From Acidimicrobiales bacterium (lineage in GTDB: Bacteria > Actinomycetota > Acidimicrobiia > Acidimicrobiales > Iamiaceae), in the NCBI GenBank assembly GCA_030448105.1, contig JAUJNP010000012.1, forward strand, positions 8,961-72,960: a DNA stretch of 64,000 bases, written 5' to 3'. The translations under genes were made by a program, and so were the position numbers. The notes under the pieces were generated by a model that saw only the letters and a list, made by a program, of their open reading frames with translations, searched no databases and had not been told where the DNA came from. Positions 37,215-45,913 of this stretch are shown one piece after another; position 1 is the first letter of the stretch, and every line of letters begins with the position of its first letter.

Positions 37215-38317
37215 GCGACGAAGCCTCCGCTGTACCACCGGGCCCCCCTGTGCTCGTGGCCCGGCTCGACAACGCCGGTGACGTGCTGCTGGCCGGGCCG
37301 GCGGTGCGGGCGGTGGCCGCCGCCGCCGGACCGGTCACGTTCCTCTGCGGACCGGCAGGCCGGGAGGCGGCCTCGCTGTTACCCGGCGTGGGCGAGGTGC
37401 TCACCTACGACGCGCCCTGGGTGCCGCTCGAGGCTCGGCCCGTGGATCGCGCCTCGATCGACGGCCTGGTCGATGCGGTGGGCCGCGGGGGGATCACCAC
37501 CGCCCTGGTGCTCACGTCTTTCCACCAGAGCCCGTTGCCGTTGGCGCTTCTGCTCAAGATGGCGGGAGTGTCCACCGTGGCCGCGACGAGCGAGGACCAT
37601 CCGGGCTCGTTGGTCGACGTCCGCCGCCGCCCCGACCAGGACGCCGGACGCCACGAGGTGCAGCGATCCCTCGCGCTGGCCGCCGCCGCCGGGTTCGCCC
37701 TCCCGCCCGGCGACGACGGCCGCCTCGCCGTGCGCCGACCCCTGCCCGCCACCGCGCCCTTCGACGAGCCCTACGTGGTCGTGCACCCCGGGGCGTCGGT
37801 GCCGGCCAGGGGCCTGCCCGTGGCCGCCGCCCGGGATCTGGTGGCCTGGCTGGCGGCCCAGGGCCCTCCGGTGGTGGTGACGGGAGGCCCGGACGAGACC
37901 GAGCTGGCGGCGGCGGTGGCGGGCTGTGGTGCCCCCGACGTGAGGATCCACGCCGGACGCACCACGCTGGCCGCGCTGGCCGGGCTGCTCGCCGCCGCGG
38001 CGGTGGCCGTCACCGGCAACACCGGCCCGGCCCACCTGGCGGCCGCGGTGGGCACGCCGGTGGTGTCGGTCTTCGCCCCTGTCGTCCCCGTCGAGCGCTG
38101 GCGCCCATGGGGCGTGCCCGGCGCGGTGCTCGGCGACCACGCCATCGCGTGCGCGGGGTGTCGAGCCCGGATCTGCCCGTTCCCCGGCCAGCCGTGCCTG
38201 GCCCCCGTCACCGCCGAGGCCCTCGTGGAGGCCGTCCTCCCGTGGCTCGCCCCGGCCCTCGCCGGCAGCCGGGGGTGGGGCAGCGGGAGTCTGGGCCGCG
38301 GGGGGTGGGGCGGGTGA
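37211..38317 (+). CDS. Glycosyltransferase family 9 (heptosyltransferase-like)
   Basis: 368 residues with the ADP-heptose:LPS heptosyltransferase fold. N-terminal VLVARLDNAGDVLLAGPAVRAV binds the acceptor side; VVHPGASVPARGL, VVTGGPDETEL and AVTGNTGPAHLAAAVGTPVVSVF are nucleotide-heptose-binding segments, with a Cys-rich tail (IACAGCRARICPFPGQPC). The GTG overlaps the previous stop as GTGA. With GmhA, GmhB and HldE in the same operon, transfer of a heptose from ADP-heptose (or GDP-heptose) is likely. The acceptor is unknown. Confidence 0.9.
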   Translation: MSDEASAVPPGPPVLVARLDNAGDVLLAGPAVRAVAAAAGPVTFLCGPAGREAASLLPGVGEVLTYDAPWVPLEARPVDRASIDGLVDAVGRGGITTALVLTSFHQSPLPLALLLKMAGVSTVAATSEDHPGSLVDVRRRPDQDAGRHEVQRSLALAAAAGFALPPGDDGRLAVRRPLPATAPFDEPYVVVHPGASVPARGLPVAAARDLVAWLAAQGPPVVVTGGPDETELAAAVAGCGAPDVRIHAGRTTLAALAGLLAAAAVAVTGNTGPAHLAAAVGTPVVSVFAPVVPVERWRPWGVPGAVLGDHAIACAGCRARICPFPGQPCLAPVTAEALVEAVLPWLAPALAGSRGWGSGSLGRGGWGG

Positions 38318-39321
38318 GGATCCTCATCTGGCACGTCCACGGGTCCTGGACCACCGCCCTGGTGCAGGGCCATCACACCTACGTGGTGCCGGTGGTGCCC
38401 GGCCGCGGCCCCGAAGGGCGGGGCAGGGCCCGCACGTGGGACTGGCCGGACTCGGTGGTCGAGCGCTCGCCGGAGGAGCTGGCCCACACCGACCTCGACC
38501 TGGTCGTGCTGCAGCGCCCCGAGGACGAGCAACTGGCCCGGCGCTGGCTCGGCGGCCGGGTGCCGGGCCGGGACGTTCCCGCGGTGTGGCTCGAGCACAA
38601 CGCCCCCCAGGGGCGCATCGCCGACATGCGCCATCCGGCGGCCGACCGCGACGATCTCCTCGTCGTCCACGTGACCCCCACCAACGACCTGTTCTGGGAC
38701 TGCGGGTCCACCCCCACCACCGTCATCGAGCACGGCATCGTCGACCCCGGCGATCGCTACACCGGCGCCCTCGCCCGGGCGGCGGTGGTGGTCAACGAGC
38801 CCGCGCGCCGGGGCCGGGTCGTCGGCGCCGACCTGCTGCCCCGCTTCGCCCGGGCCGTGCCCCTCGACCTGTTCGGCATGGCCACGGCCGGTCTGGCCGC
38901 GCAGCTGGGGGCGGGCGGGGCTGAGGACCTTCCCCAGGCCCGGTTGCATGCCGAGCTGGGCGCCCGCCGCGCCTACCTCCACCCGGTGCGCTGGACCTCC
39001 CTCGGCCTCTCCCTGCTGGAGGCGATGCACCTGGGGCTGCCGGTGGTGGCCCTGGCCACCACCGAGGTGCCGGCCGCGGTCCCGCCGGGTGCGGGCGTGG
39101 TCACCAACCGGGTGTCGGAGGCGTGCGACGCCCTCCGCTGGTACCTGGCCGAACCCGACGCCGCCCGCCGGGCCGGGCGGGAAGCCCGGCAGGCCGCCCT
39201 CCGCCGCTACGGCCTGGGTCGCTTCCTCGGCGACTGGGACCGGCTGTTCGCCACCGTGGCCGGCGGCCGCCGCGAGGCGGCACCGCCCGCGACCGCACCC
39301 GTCCTGGAGGAGGCCCGATGA
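38314..39321 (+). CDS. Glycosyltransferase (GT-B, GT4-like)
   Basis: 335 residues. The N-terminus RILIWHVHGSWTTALVQGHHTYVVP is typical of a group of actinobacterial glycosyltransferases, and the C-terminal half has the GT4 pattern YLHPVRWTSLGLSLLEAMHLGLPVVALATTEVP, where the Glu of LLEAM contacts the nucleotide. Start and end overlap neighbours as GTGA and ATGA, so it is fully embedded in the operon. Donor and acceptor cannot be read from sequence. Confidence 0.88.
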   Translation: MRILIWHVHGSWTTALVQGHHTYVVPVVPGRGPEGRGRARTWDWPDSVVERSPEELAHTDLDLVVLQRPEDEQLARRWLGGRVPGRDVPAVWLEHNAPQGRIADMRHPAADRDDLLVVHVTPTNDLFWDCGSTPTTVIEHGIVDPGDRYTGALARAAVVVNEPARRGRVVGADLLPRFARAVPLDLFGMATAGLAAQLGAGGAEDLPQARLHAELGARRAYLHPVRWTSLGLSLLEAMHLGLPVVALATTEVPAAVPPGAGVVTNRVSEACDALRWYLAEPDAARRAGREARQAALRRYGLGRFLGDWDRLFATVAGGRREAAPPATAPVLEEAR

Positions 39322-40568
39322 CCTACCGCGGAGGGTGCCGGCCGCTCAGGATCGATGTGGTGTCCGAGCACGCCAGCCCGCTCGCCACCCTCGGTGGGGT
39401 CGACGCCGGTGGCCAGAACGTGCACGTGGCCGCCCTGGCCAACGCCCTCGCCGCTCTCGGGGCGGCCGTGACCGTCCACACCCGGCGCGACGACCGCCGC
39501 CTGCCCGAGACGGTGACGTTCGGGCCCGGCGTCGAGGTGCACCACGTCGACGCGGGACCGCCTCACCCCGTCCCCAAGGACCAGCTCCTGCCCCACATGG
39601 GCACCTTCGCCGACGCCCTGGCCCGACGGTGGGCCAACCGGCGGCCCGACGTGGTGCACTCGCACTTCTGGATGTCGGGCCTCGCCGCGCTGGAGGCGGC
39701 CGGGCCGCTCGGCGTGCCGGTGGTGCACACCTACCACGCGCTCGGCACGGTGAAGCGGCGCCACCAGGGGGTGCTCGACACCAGCCCCCCCGAGCGGCTC
39801 GAGGTGGAGCACCGCCTGGCCCAGGAGGTCGACCAGGTGATCGCCACCACCGCCGACGAGGCGGCCGAGCTGGCGGCGATGGGCGCCCCCGCCGACCGGG
39901 TGACGGTCGTGCCCTGCGGGGTGGACCTGGCTCGCTTCCGGCCCGGCGAGCGACCCGGGGGCGAGGCCGCCGGCCGGCGCCGGGTGGTGGTGGTCAGCCG
40001 GCTGGTCGAGCGCAAGGGCATCGGGAACGTGATCGCCGCGGTGGCGCAGCTTCCGGGCACCGAGCTGCTGGTGGCGGGGGGCGGGCCCGCCGACCAGCTC
40101 GGCGAGGACGCGGAGGCCCGCCGCTTCGCCGACCTCGCCGCCCGGCTCGGGATCGCCGACCGGGTCGAGCTCCTCGGCGCCGTCGACCGCGACCAGGTGC
40201 CCGCGCTGCTGCGCTCAGCCGACGTGGTCGCCTGCTGCCCCTGGTACGAGCCCTTCGGCCTGGTGGCGGTGGAGGCCATGGCGTGCGGCGTCCCGGTGGT
40301 GGCCTCCGCCGTCGGCGGCCTGGCCGAGACCGTGGTCGACGGGGAGACGGGCCTCCTCGTCCCGCCCCGTCGGCCCGACGCCATCGCCGCCGCCCTGGCC
40401 GGCTTGCTGGACGACCCGGGCCGCCGTCGCCGGATGGGGCGCAGCGCGGTTCGCCGGGCCCGGCGCTACGCCTGGTCCCGGGTGGGGGCCGAGACCCTCA
40501 GCGTGCTCGGCGGCATGGCCGAGCGGGCCGCCGAGCGGGTCTCCCTCGCCGGTGGGGAGCGGCCGTGA
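39318..40568 (+). CDS. Glycosyltransferase family 4 (sucrose-synthase-like GT-B)
   Basis: 416 residues. EHASPLATLGGVDAGGQNVHVAALA is the GGxxxGGQxV-type acceptor loop of the GT4 family; HSHFWMSGLAAL, PCGVDLARFRPG, VSRLVERKGIGNVIAA and PWYEPFGLVAVEAMACGVPVVAS complete the catalytic set (E-X7-E). The ATG overlaps the preceding stop, and the following SIS gene starts inside its stop as GTGA. It probably adds another sugar to the heptose-containing product. Confidence 0.92.
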   Translation: MTYRGGCRPLRIDVVSEHASPLATLGGVDAGGQNVHVAALANALAALGAAVTVHTRRDDRRLPETVTFGPGVEVHHVDAGPPHPVPKDQLLPHMGTFADALARRWANRRPDVVHSHFWMSGLAALEAAGPLGVPVVHTYHALGTVKRRHQGVLDTSPPERLEVEHRLAQEVDQVIATTADEAAELAAMGAPADRVTVVPCGVDLARFRPGERPGGEAAGRRRVVVVSRLVERKGIGNVIAAVAQLPGTELLVAGGGPADQLGEDAEARRFADLAARLGIADRVELLGAVDRDQVPALLRSADVVACCPWYEPFGLVAVEAMACGVPVVASAVGGLAETVVDGETGLLVPPRRPDAIAAALAGLLDDPGRRRRMGRSAVRRARRYAWSRVGAETLSVLGGMAERAAERVSLAGGERP

Positions 40569-41224
40569 CTGCCGGCGCCCGCGGGCCGGGGGGCGGGAAC
40601 GGTCACCGCGGCGCACCCGTCCCCGCCTGGGCCGCCCGCCACCTCGACGACCTCCGGGCCGCCCTGGGCGCACTCGGGCCCGAGGTGGCTCGGGTGGAGG
40701 CCTGGGGCGGCCACCTGGCCTCCCGCCTGACCTCGGGAGGGCGGTTGCTGGCGGCCGGCAACGGCGGCAGCGCCGCCCACGCACAGCACCTCACCGCCGA
40801 GCTGGTGGGCCGGTACCGCACCGAGCGCCCTCCCTTCAGCGCCCTCGCCCTCCACGCCGACACCTCCACCGTCACTGCGCTGGTGAACGACTACGGCGCC
40901 GACGCCGTGTTCCGCCGCCAGGTGGAGGCCCACGGTCGGGCTGGCGACGTGCTCGTCACCCTGTCCACCTCCGGGCGCAGCCCCAACCTGCTGGAGGCGG
41001 TGGTCGCCGCCCGCGCCGCCGGGCTGGCCACGTGGGCTCTCACCGGTGCCGCCCCCAACCCGCTGGCCCTGGCCGCCGACGCCACCGTGGCCGTGTCCAG
41101 CACCGACACCGCCGTCATCCAGGAGGTCCACCAGGTGCTGGTCCACCTGCTCTGCGAGGCCCTCGACCGCGCCCTCGGCGTGGGCGTCGACGATCCCGCG
41201 GGGGAATTGGCGGCTCACCGATGA
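40565..41224 (+). CDS. gmhA: Sedoheptulose-7-phosphate isomerase (GmhA, SIS domain)
   Basis: 219 residues. Converts sedoheptulose 7-phosphate to D-glycero-D-manno-heptose 7-phosphate, the first step to activated heptose. Motifs: LLAAGNGGSAAHAQHLTAELVGRY, NDYGADAVFRRQVEA, LSTSGRSPNLLEAVVAA and DTAVIQEVHQVLVHLLCE, the last containing the Glu and His of the GmhA active site. The N-terminal 25 residues are a Gly-rich extension. GTG overlaps the GT4 stop. Confidence 0.92.
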   Translation: MTAGARGPGGGNGHRGAPVPAWAARHLDDLRAALGALGPEVARVEAWGGHLASRLTSGGRLLAAGNGGSAAHAQHLTAELVGRYRTERPPFSALALHADTSTVTALVNDYGADAVFRRQVEAHGRAGDVLVTLSTSGRSPNLLEAVVAARAAGLATWALTGAAPNPLALAADATVAVSSTDTAVIQEVHQVLVHLLCEALDRALGVGVDDPAGELAAHR

Positions 41225-42597
41225 TGAAGGCGCTGGTGGTGGTGGGTGACACGTTGCTGGATCGCGATGTGCACGGCGAGGTCCACCGGCTGTGCCCGGA
41301 CGCCCCCGTGCCGGTGGTGGCGGCCGGATCGGAGAGGACCCGGCCCGGCGGCGCCGGCCTGGCGGCCACCCTCGCCCGCCAGGCCGGGGACCGGCCGGTG
41401 GTGCTCGTCACCGCTCTGGGCGACGGCGCCGCCGGCCGCGAGGTGGCGGCCCTGCTCGGGCAGGCGGGGGTGACGGTGGTGGACCTCGGCCTGGATGGCC
41501 GCACCCCCGAGAAGTTGCGCATCCGGGCCGCCGGGCGGTCGCTGCTGCGCCTCGACCGCGACGACGGGCCCGCCGCGCCCCGCCCGCCGGCCGACGACGC
41601 GATGGCGGAGGTCCTCGCCGGCGCCGGTGCGGTGCTGGTCGCCGACTACGGGCGGGGGGTGGCCGGCCTCCCCGCCGTCCGGGCCGCCCTGGGCGCCCGC
41701 CTGGCCGACCTGGCGGTGGTCTGGGATCCTCACCCCCGCGGCGCCGAGCCCCTGGCCGGGTGCCGCCTGGTCACGCCGAGCGCGGCGGAGGCGGGCCTGG
41801 CCCCGTCGGCCTCGTTGGCCGAGGTGGTGCACCGCGCCGCCGAGCTGGTCCACCGGTGGGAGGCGGCCGGCGTGGCCGTCACCCTCGGTCGCCGGGGAGC
41901 GGTGTTGCTCGACCGGGCGGGCACGCCCCTCGTGGCCCCTCCCCCGGGACCGGTCGCCGAGGGGGGCGACGCCTGCGGAGCAGGCGACTGCTTCGCCGCC
42001 TCCGCCGCCCTCGCCCTGGCCGAGGGGGCCCTGCCCTCCGAGGCGCTGCAGCGGGCCGTCGTCGCCGCCGGGCGCTTCGTCGCCGCCGGCGGGGCGGCGG
42101 CGGTGACGGTCGGCCCGGGCACGCCCGGCCGGCCGGATCGGCGGGGAGTGGCCGGGAGGCAGGACCGGTCCGGCGCCGGGGGCGGGACCCTGGTGGCCAC
42201 CGGCGGCTGCTTCGACCTGCTCCACGCCGGCCACGTCAGCACCCTCCAGGCCGCCCGGGCCCTCGGCGACCGCCTGGTGGTGCTGCTGAACTCGGACCGC
42301 TCGGTCCGCCGCCTGAAAGGGCCTGACCGCCCGTTGCAGCCCCAAGCCGACCGCGAAGCGCTCCTGCGCTCCCTGGCCTGCGTCGATGACGTCATCGTCT
42401 TCGACGAGGACACCCCGCTGGCCGCCCTCGAACGGCTCCGGCCCGACGTGTTCGTCAAGGGCGGCGACTACACCGTCGCCGACCTGCCCGAGGCGACCGC
42501 CCTCGCGGCGTGGGGCGGCCAGGCCGTGGTCGTGCCGTACCTGCCCGGTCGCTCCACCACCCGCATCGTCCTGGAGGCGTCCCGCCATGCCCGCTGA
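41221..42597 (+). CDS. hldE: Bifunctional heptose-7-phosphate kinase / heptose-1-phosphate nucleotidyltransferase (HldE)
   Basis: 458 residues. The N-terminal PfkB kinase (residues 1-300: VVVGDTLLDRDVHGEV, RPGGAGLAATLARQ, GGDACGAGDCFAASAALAL with the catalytic Asp) phosphorylates C1. The C-terminal nucleotidyltransferase (residues 325-458: GGCFDLLHAGHVSTLQAAR with HxGH, LLNSDRSVRRLKGPDRP, FVKGGDYTVADLPE) activates the sugar, usually with ATP. The ATG overlaps gmhA as ATGA. It completes the pathway with GmhA and the fused GmhB. Confidence 0.94.
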   Translation: MMKALVVVGDTLLDRDVHGEVHRLCPDAPVPVVAAGSERTRPGGAGLAATLARQAGDRPVVLVTALGDGAAGREVAALLGQAGVTVVDLGLDGRTPEKLRIRAAGRSLLRLDRDDGPAAPRPPADDAMAEVLAGAGAVLVADYGRGVAGLPAVRAALGARLADLAVVWDPHPRGAEPLAGCRLVTPSAAEAGLAPSASLAEVVHRAAELVHRWEAAGVAVTLGRRGAVLLDRAGTPLVAPPPGPVAEGGDACGAGDCFAASAALALAEGALPSEALQRAVVAAGRFVAAGGAAAVTVGPGTPGRPDRRGVAGRQDRSGAGGGTLVATGGCFDLLHAGHVSTLQAARALGDRLVVLLNSDRSVRRLKGPDRPLQPQADREALLRSLACVDDVIVFDEDTPLAALERLRPDVFVKGGDYTVADLPEATALAAWGGQAVVVPYLPGRSTTRIVLEASRHAR

Positions 42598-43357
42598 ACC
42601 GACCACCGGCCCGGCTCTCGCCGAAGACCCGTCGCCCGACCCGTCGTCGTGGGTCAGCCCCTCTCCCGGTCCCCTCGACGGGGCCCGGGTACTCGTCACC
42701 GGCGGGTCCTCGGGCCTCGGTGCCGCCATCGCCGCCGCCGTGGCGACGGCCGGAGGCACCCCGGTGGTGCTCGACCGGCGCCCTCCCGGCGCGGAGGTGC
42801 TCTTCGAGGAGGTCGACCTGGCCGACACGCCCGCCACCCAGGCCGCCGTGGGGCGGGCCATCGAGCGTCTCGGCGGGCTCGAAGCGGTGGTCACCTGCGC
42901 CGGCACGGACGTGCCCGCTTCCCTCACCGCGCTGCCGGCCGACCAGTGGGAGCGCATCGTGGCGGTGAACCTGTTCGGCACCGCCGCCGTGATCCGAGCG
43001 GCGCTGCCCACCCTGGAGGAGACGGCGGGCCGGATCGTGACCGTGGCGTCGACCCTCGGCCACCAGGCGGTGGGCGACGCCACCGCCTACTGCGCCAGCA
43101 AGTGGGGGGTGGTCGGGTTCACCCGTGCCCTGATGGCGGAGCTGAAGGGTCGGGTGGGCATCACCATGTTGACCCCGGGCGGGATGGCCACCGCCTTCTT
43201 CGACGACCGGGACGAGCAGTACAAGCCCGGCCCCGACGCTCGCCTCTGCGACCCGGCCGACGTGGCCGACACGGTGGTGTTCGCCCTCACCCGCCCGCCC
43301 GGCTGCGAGGTCAAGGAGATGGTGGTGGCCGGCCCCACCGAGGTGTCCTGGCCCTGA
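42587..43357 (+). CDS. Short-chain dehydrogenase/reductase (classical SDR)
   Basis: 256 residues. NAD(P)-binding GGSSGLGAAIAAAV, VTCAGTD, an Asn in VAVNLFGT and the catalytic YCASKWG (Tyr and Lys) mark a classical SDR. It overlaps hldE by 11 bp. It is not HldD, the ADP-heptose 6-epimerase, which is an extended SDR, so it may oxidise or reduce the heptose or another sugar of the final polymer. Its role is an inference from position. Confidence 0.88.
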   Translation: MPAEPTTGPALAEDPSPDPSSWVSPSPGPLDGARVLVTGGSSGLGAAIAAAVATAGGTPVVLDRRPPGAEVLFEEVDLADTPATQAAVGRAIERLGGLEAVVTCAGTDVPASLTALPADQWERIVAVNLFGTAAVIRAALPTLEETAGRIVTVASTLGHQAVGDATAYCASKWGVVGFTRALMAELKGRVGITMLTPGGMATAFFDDRDEQYKPGPDARLCDPADVADTVVFALTRPPGCEVKEMVVAGPTEVSWP

Positions 43358-44472
43358 ACCCGCCCCCTCCGGAACCGGCCGTGGTGGTGCTCCGGGCCCT
43401 GGGCCTCGGTGACCTGCTCACGGCGGTGCCCGCCCTGCGGGGCCTGCGGCGCCAGTACCCCCACCACCCCATCGCCCTCGCCTGCCCGGCGGTGCTGGAG
43501 CCGCTCGCCGCCCTCACCGGCGCGGTCGACGCCGTGGTCCCCGTGGCGGGGTTGGCACCCCTCCCCGGCGGGCTGCACCGCGCCCACGTGGCCGTGAACC
43601 TGCACGGGCGCGGGCCCGAGAGCACCCGACTCCTACACGCCACCGGACCTCGCCGCCTGCTCGCCTTCGCGCACGAGGATGTTCCCGCCAGCGTCGGTGG
43701 CCCGGCCTGGGACGGCGACGAGAACGAGGTCGACCGGTGGTGCCGGTTGGTGGCCGCCGGGGGCGCCGCGCCCGTGCGCACCGACCTGCACCTCTCGCCA
43801 CCGGCCCCCGACCCGGCTTGGCCGCCCCACCCGGTGCCACACCCGGTGATCGTCCACCCGGGGGCCGCCCACGCCGCCCGGCGGTGGCCGGCCGACCGCT
43901 GGGTCGAGGTGATTCGGGCGCTGGTCGCCGCCGGTCGGGACGTGGAGCTCACGGGTGGGCCCGGCGAGCACGGGCTGGTGCGCGGCATCGCCGCCGCCGT
44001 GGGCTCACCCCGGTGCCGGCCGGCGCCCCCCTCGTCCCTGCTCGCCCTGGCCGCCCGGGTGGCGGCGGCTTCGCTCCTCGTCTGCGGGGACACCGGCCCC
44101 GCCCACCTGGCCACGGCGTTCGCCACCCCGTCGGTCCTCCTGTTCGGCCCGACCTCCCCGCAGCGCTGGGGCCCGGTCACCGGTGGGCCCCACCAGGTCC
44201 TGTGGGCCGGGTCCACCGGCGACCCCCACGGCCAGAGCGCCGACCCCGGGCTCCTCGCCATCACCGTCGCCGACGTGGTGGGCGCGGTCGAGCGGCAGCT
44301 GGAGTCGAGCGACGGCGCCGGTCGGGTCGCGCCGCGGAGGTCGTCGTCCCGGCCGCTGGCCGGCGCCGAGAACACCTCGGGCGTAGAGGGTGGCCGGCCT
44401 AGTCCGCCGGCATCCTGCTCCGCAGCCGCCGGATGGCGGCCGTCAACCACCGTGACACCTGCATCTGGCTGA
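43354..44472 (+). CDS. Glycosyltransferase family 9 (second heptosyltransferase-like)
   Basis: About 370 residues. VVVLRALGLGDLLTAVPALRGLRR at the start, VIVHPGAAHAARRWPADRWVEV, ELTGGPGEHGLV and LLVCGDTGPAHLATAFATPSVLLFGPTSP are heptosyltransferase signatures. Start: CTG 43354 overlaps the SDR stop as CTGA and has GAGGTG eight bases before it; the first GTG (43381) would also give a normal N-terminus. The C-terminal tail is unlike the family and runs 74 bp into the antisense strand of the sigma factor gene, so a small frame error near 44300 is possible. Confidence 0.85.
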   Translation: MNPPPPEPAVVVLRALGLGDLLTAVPALRGLRRQYPHHPIALACPAVLEPLAALTGAVDAVVPVAGLAPLPGGLHRAHVAVNLHGRGPESTRLLHATGPRRLLAFAHEDVPASVGGPAWDGDENEVDRWCRLVAAGGAAPVRTDLHLSPPAPDPAWPPHPVPHPVIVHPGAAHAARRWPADRWVEVIRALVAAGRDVELTGGPGEHGLVRGIAAAVGSPRCRPAPPSSLLALAARVAAASLLVCGDTGPAHLATAFATPSVLLFGPTSPQRWGPVTGGPHQVLWAGSTGDPHGQSADPGLLAITVADVVGAVERQLESSDGAGRVAPRRSSSRPLAGAENTSGVEGGRPSPPASCSAAAGWRPSTTVTPASG

Positions 44473-45271
44473 CGCCGTACCGCCCGGCGATCTCGCTCTG
44501 GGTGAGCTCGTCGAAGAAGTACAGGTCGAGCAGCTCCCGGTCGCGCTCGGTGAGCTCGCCGAGCGCCTGGGCCAGGGCCAACCGGTTCTCGGCCCGGCCG
44601 ATCCCGGGGTCTACCGACCCGAGCAGGTCCATGCGGGTGCCGTCCTCGCCTGCCGGCGCGTCGAGTGACGACACGCTGCGGGCGTAGGTGGCCTCCTGGG
44701 CTTCCAGCAGCGTGTCCTCGGCGACGCCCAGCACCGAGGCCACCTCGGCGACGGTGGGCGAGCGGCCGAACTCGAGGGTGAGGCGGTCGGCGACGTTGCG
44801 GGCGGGGGCGGCGATCTCGTGGATGCGCCTCGGCACACGCACCGCCCACCCGAGGTCGCGGTAGTGGCGCTTCAACGAGCCCACGATGGTGGGCGTGGCG
44901 AACGCCGGGAACGGGATGCTGCGCTCGGGCTCGAAGCGCTGCAGCGCGGTCAGGAGGGCCTCGAGGGCCACCTGCACCAGGTCCTCCAGCGGTTCACCGT
45001 CCCGGTGCAGGCGCCGAGCCAGGGCGGTGGCGTAGCCGCGGTACTCCTCGACCAAACGCGCCCGGACCGACGCATCGCCGGTGCGGGCATAGCGCACGTG
45101 GAGCACCCACGTGTCGAAGTCGACCTCCGAGGAGATGCCCGCGTCGTGGAGCTGGCGGGGCAGCGTGCCGCGGGCGGCGACCACGTCGACCGCCTCGCCG
45201 AGGTCCTCGAACGGCTCCTGATGTCGTGCCGGCGCCACCGACGGGGCTGGCGAAGAGGGGGCGAGGGCCAC
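44399..45271 (-). CDS. RNA polymerase sigma factor, SigB/SigF/SigG type
   Basis: 290 residues. Region 2 (LVEEYRGYATALARRLHR, EDLVQVALEALLTALQRFEPERSIPFPAFA), region 3 (RRIHEIAAPARNVADRL) and region 4 (LTERDRELLDLYFFDELTQSEIAGRYGVSQMQVSR) are complete. This is the general-stress/developmental sigma group, normally controlled by an anti-sigma kinase and antagonist; none is adjacent. The GTG at 45271 follows AGCAGGAG. Candidate target promoters (GNNT-N15-GGGTAG) occur elsewhere in the window. Confidence 0.94.
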   Translation of the reverse strand: MALAPSSPAPSVAPARHQEPFEDLGEAVDVVAARGTLPRQLHDAGISSEVDFDTWVLHVRYARTGDASVRARLVEEYRGYATALARRLHRDGEPLEDLVQVALEALLTALQRFEPERSIPFPAFATPTIVGSLKRHYRDLGWAVRVPRRIHEIAAPARNVADRLTLEFGRSPTVAEVASVLGVAEDTLLEAQEATYARSVSSLDAPAGEDGTRMDLLGSVDPGIGRAENRLALAQALGELTERDRELLDLYFFDELTQSEIAGRYGVSQMQVSRWLTAAIRRLRSRMPAD

Positions 45272-45368
45272 GCGTGCTCCTGCTGCGTCGAGGTGCTCCC
45301 AGACCTCCCCCTGATCCCCGCCGGATAGAACCGACTCGCGCCGCTACTGGCCCCCGAGGGCCTGCTTC

Positions 45369-45412
45369 GCCGTGCTGAGTGGTCGCCTCGCCTGTCGGCT
45401 CGGCTCCTCAGG
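45369..45412. repeat. Dispersed intergenic element, copy B
   Basis: GCCGTGCTGAGTGGTCGCC followed by TCGCCTGTCGGCTCGGCTCC, about 90 percent identical to copy A at 33541-33592. It lies between the sigma factor start and the 3' end of the DUF2795-like gene. Confidence 0.55.
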
Positions 45413-45431
45413 GATGCCGATGGCGGCGGCG

Positions 45432-45848
45432 TCAACCCCGGTGTTCGACCGTTCCGCCGGCGTCGCGCCAGATGTCGAGCACCACGTCGTAGACCCGCCC
45501 GTCGGGGAGCGAATCGAGGATGGCCAGCACCTCGGCGGGGGCGAAGTCGTCCCGGGCCACCCGGCGCAGCTCCTCGGCGGTAGCGGGGAACCGGGCAGCG
45601 GCCACGTGGGCCGCTACCTGCGAGCGCAGCTCGAGGTCGGCGTCGTCGAGGCCGGGTTGCACCGGGTCGATGTCGCCCCGGTGCAGCCCTTCGCCCACCT
45701 CCGCGTCCACCAGGTCTTCTTGGCGGCGCCCGTCGGTGCGACCCTCGTCGGGGGCGCCGTGCACGAAGGCGCTCACCTCGTGGACCAGCTGGTCGTCGAC
45801 GCGGGGCGAGTGGATGTCGCTGCCCCGCGCCGGTCCCTGATCGCTCAT
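45432..45848 (-). CDS. DUF2795-like protein
   Basis: 138 residues. The C-terminal 60 residues (LRSQVAAHVAAARFPATAEELRRVARDDFAPAEVL, LDSLPDGRVYDVVLDIW) match the DUF2795 pattern found in many actinobacterial stress-associated proteins. The N-terminal half is acidic and low in complexity. Function is unknown. It lies between two intergenic repeat copies, near the sigma factor and CBS genes. Confidence 0.75.
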   Translation of the reverse strand: MSDQGPARGSDIHSPRVDDQLVHEVSAFVHGAPDEGRTDGRRQEDLVDAEVGEGLHRGDIDPVQPGLDDADLELRSQVAAHVAAARFPATAEELRRVARDDFAPAEVLAILDSLPDGRVYDVVLDIWRDAGGTVEHRG

Positions 45849-45913
45849 CGCCGACCGCTCCTCGCCCTGAGCCCACTCCGGGCTGGTCCTGCCTCACGCA
45901 GCGCCGATGAGCG

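Noticed and set aside
42587-43357. Calling the SDR in the heptose operon HldD
   Set aside because: It has a classical SDR layout (YCASK, 256 residues) rather than the extended epimerase fold of HldD.
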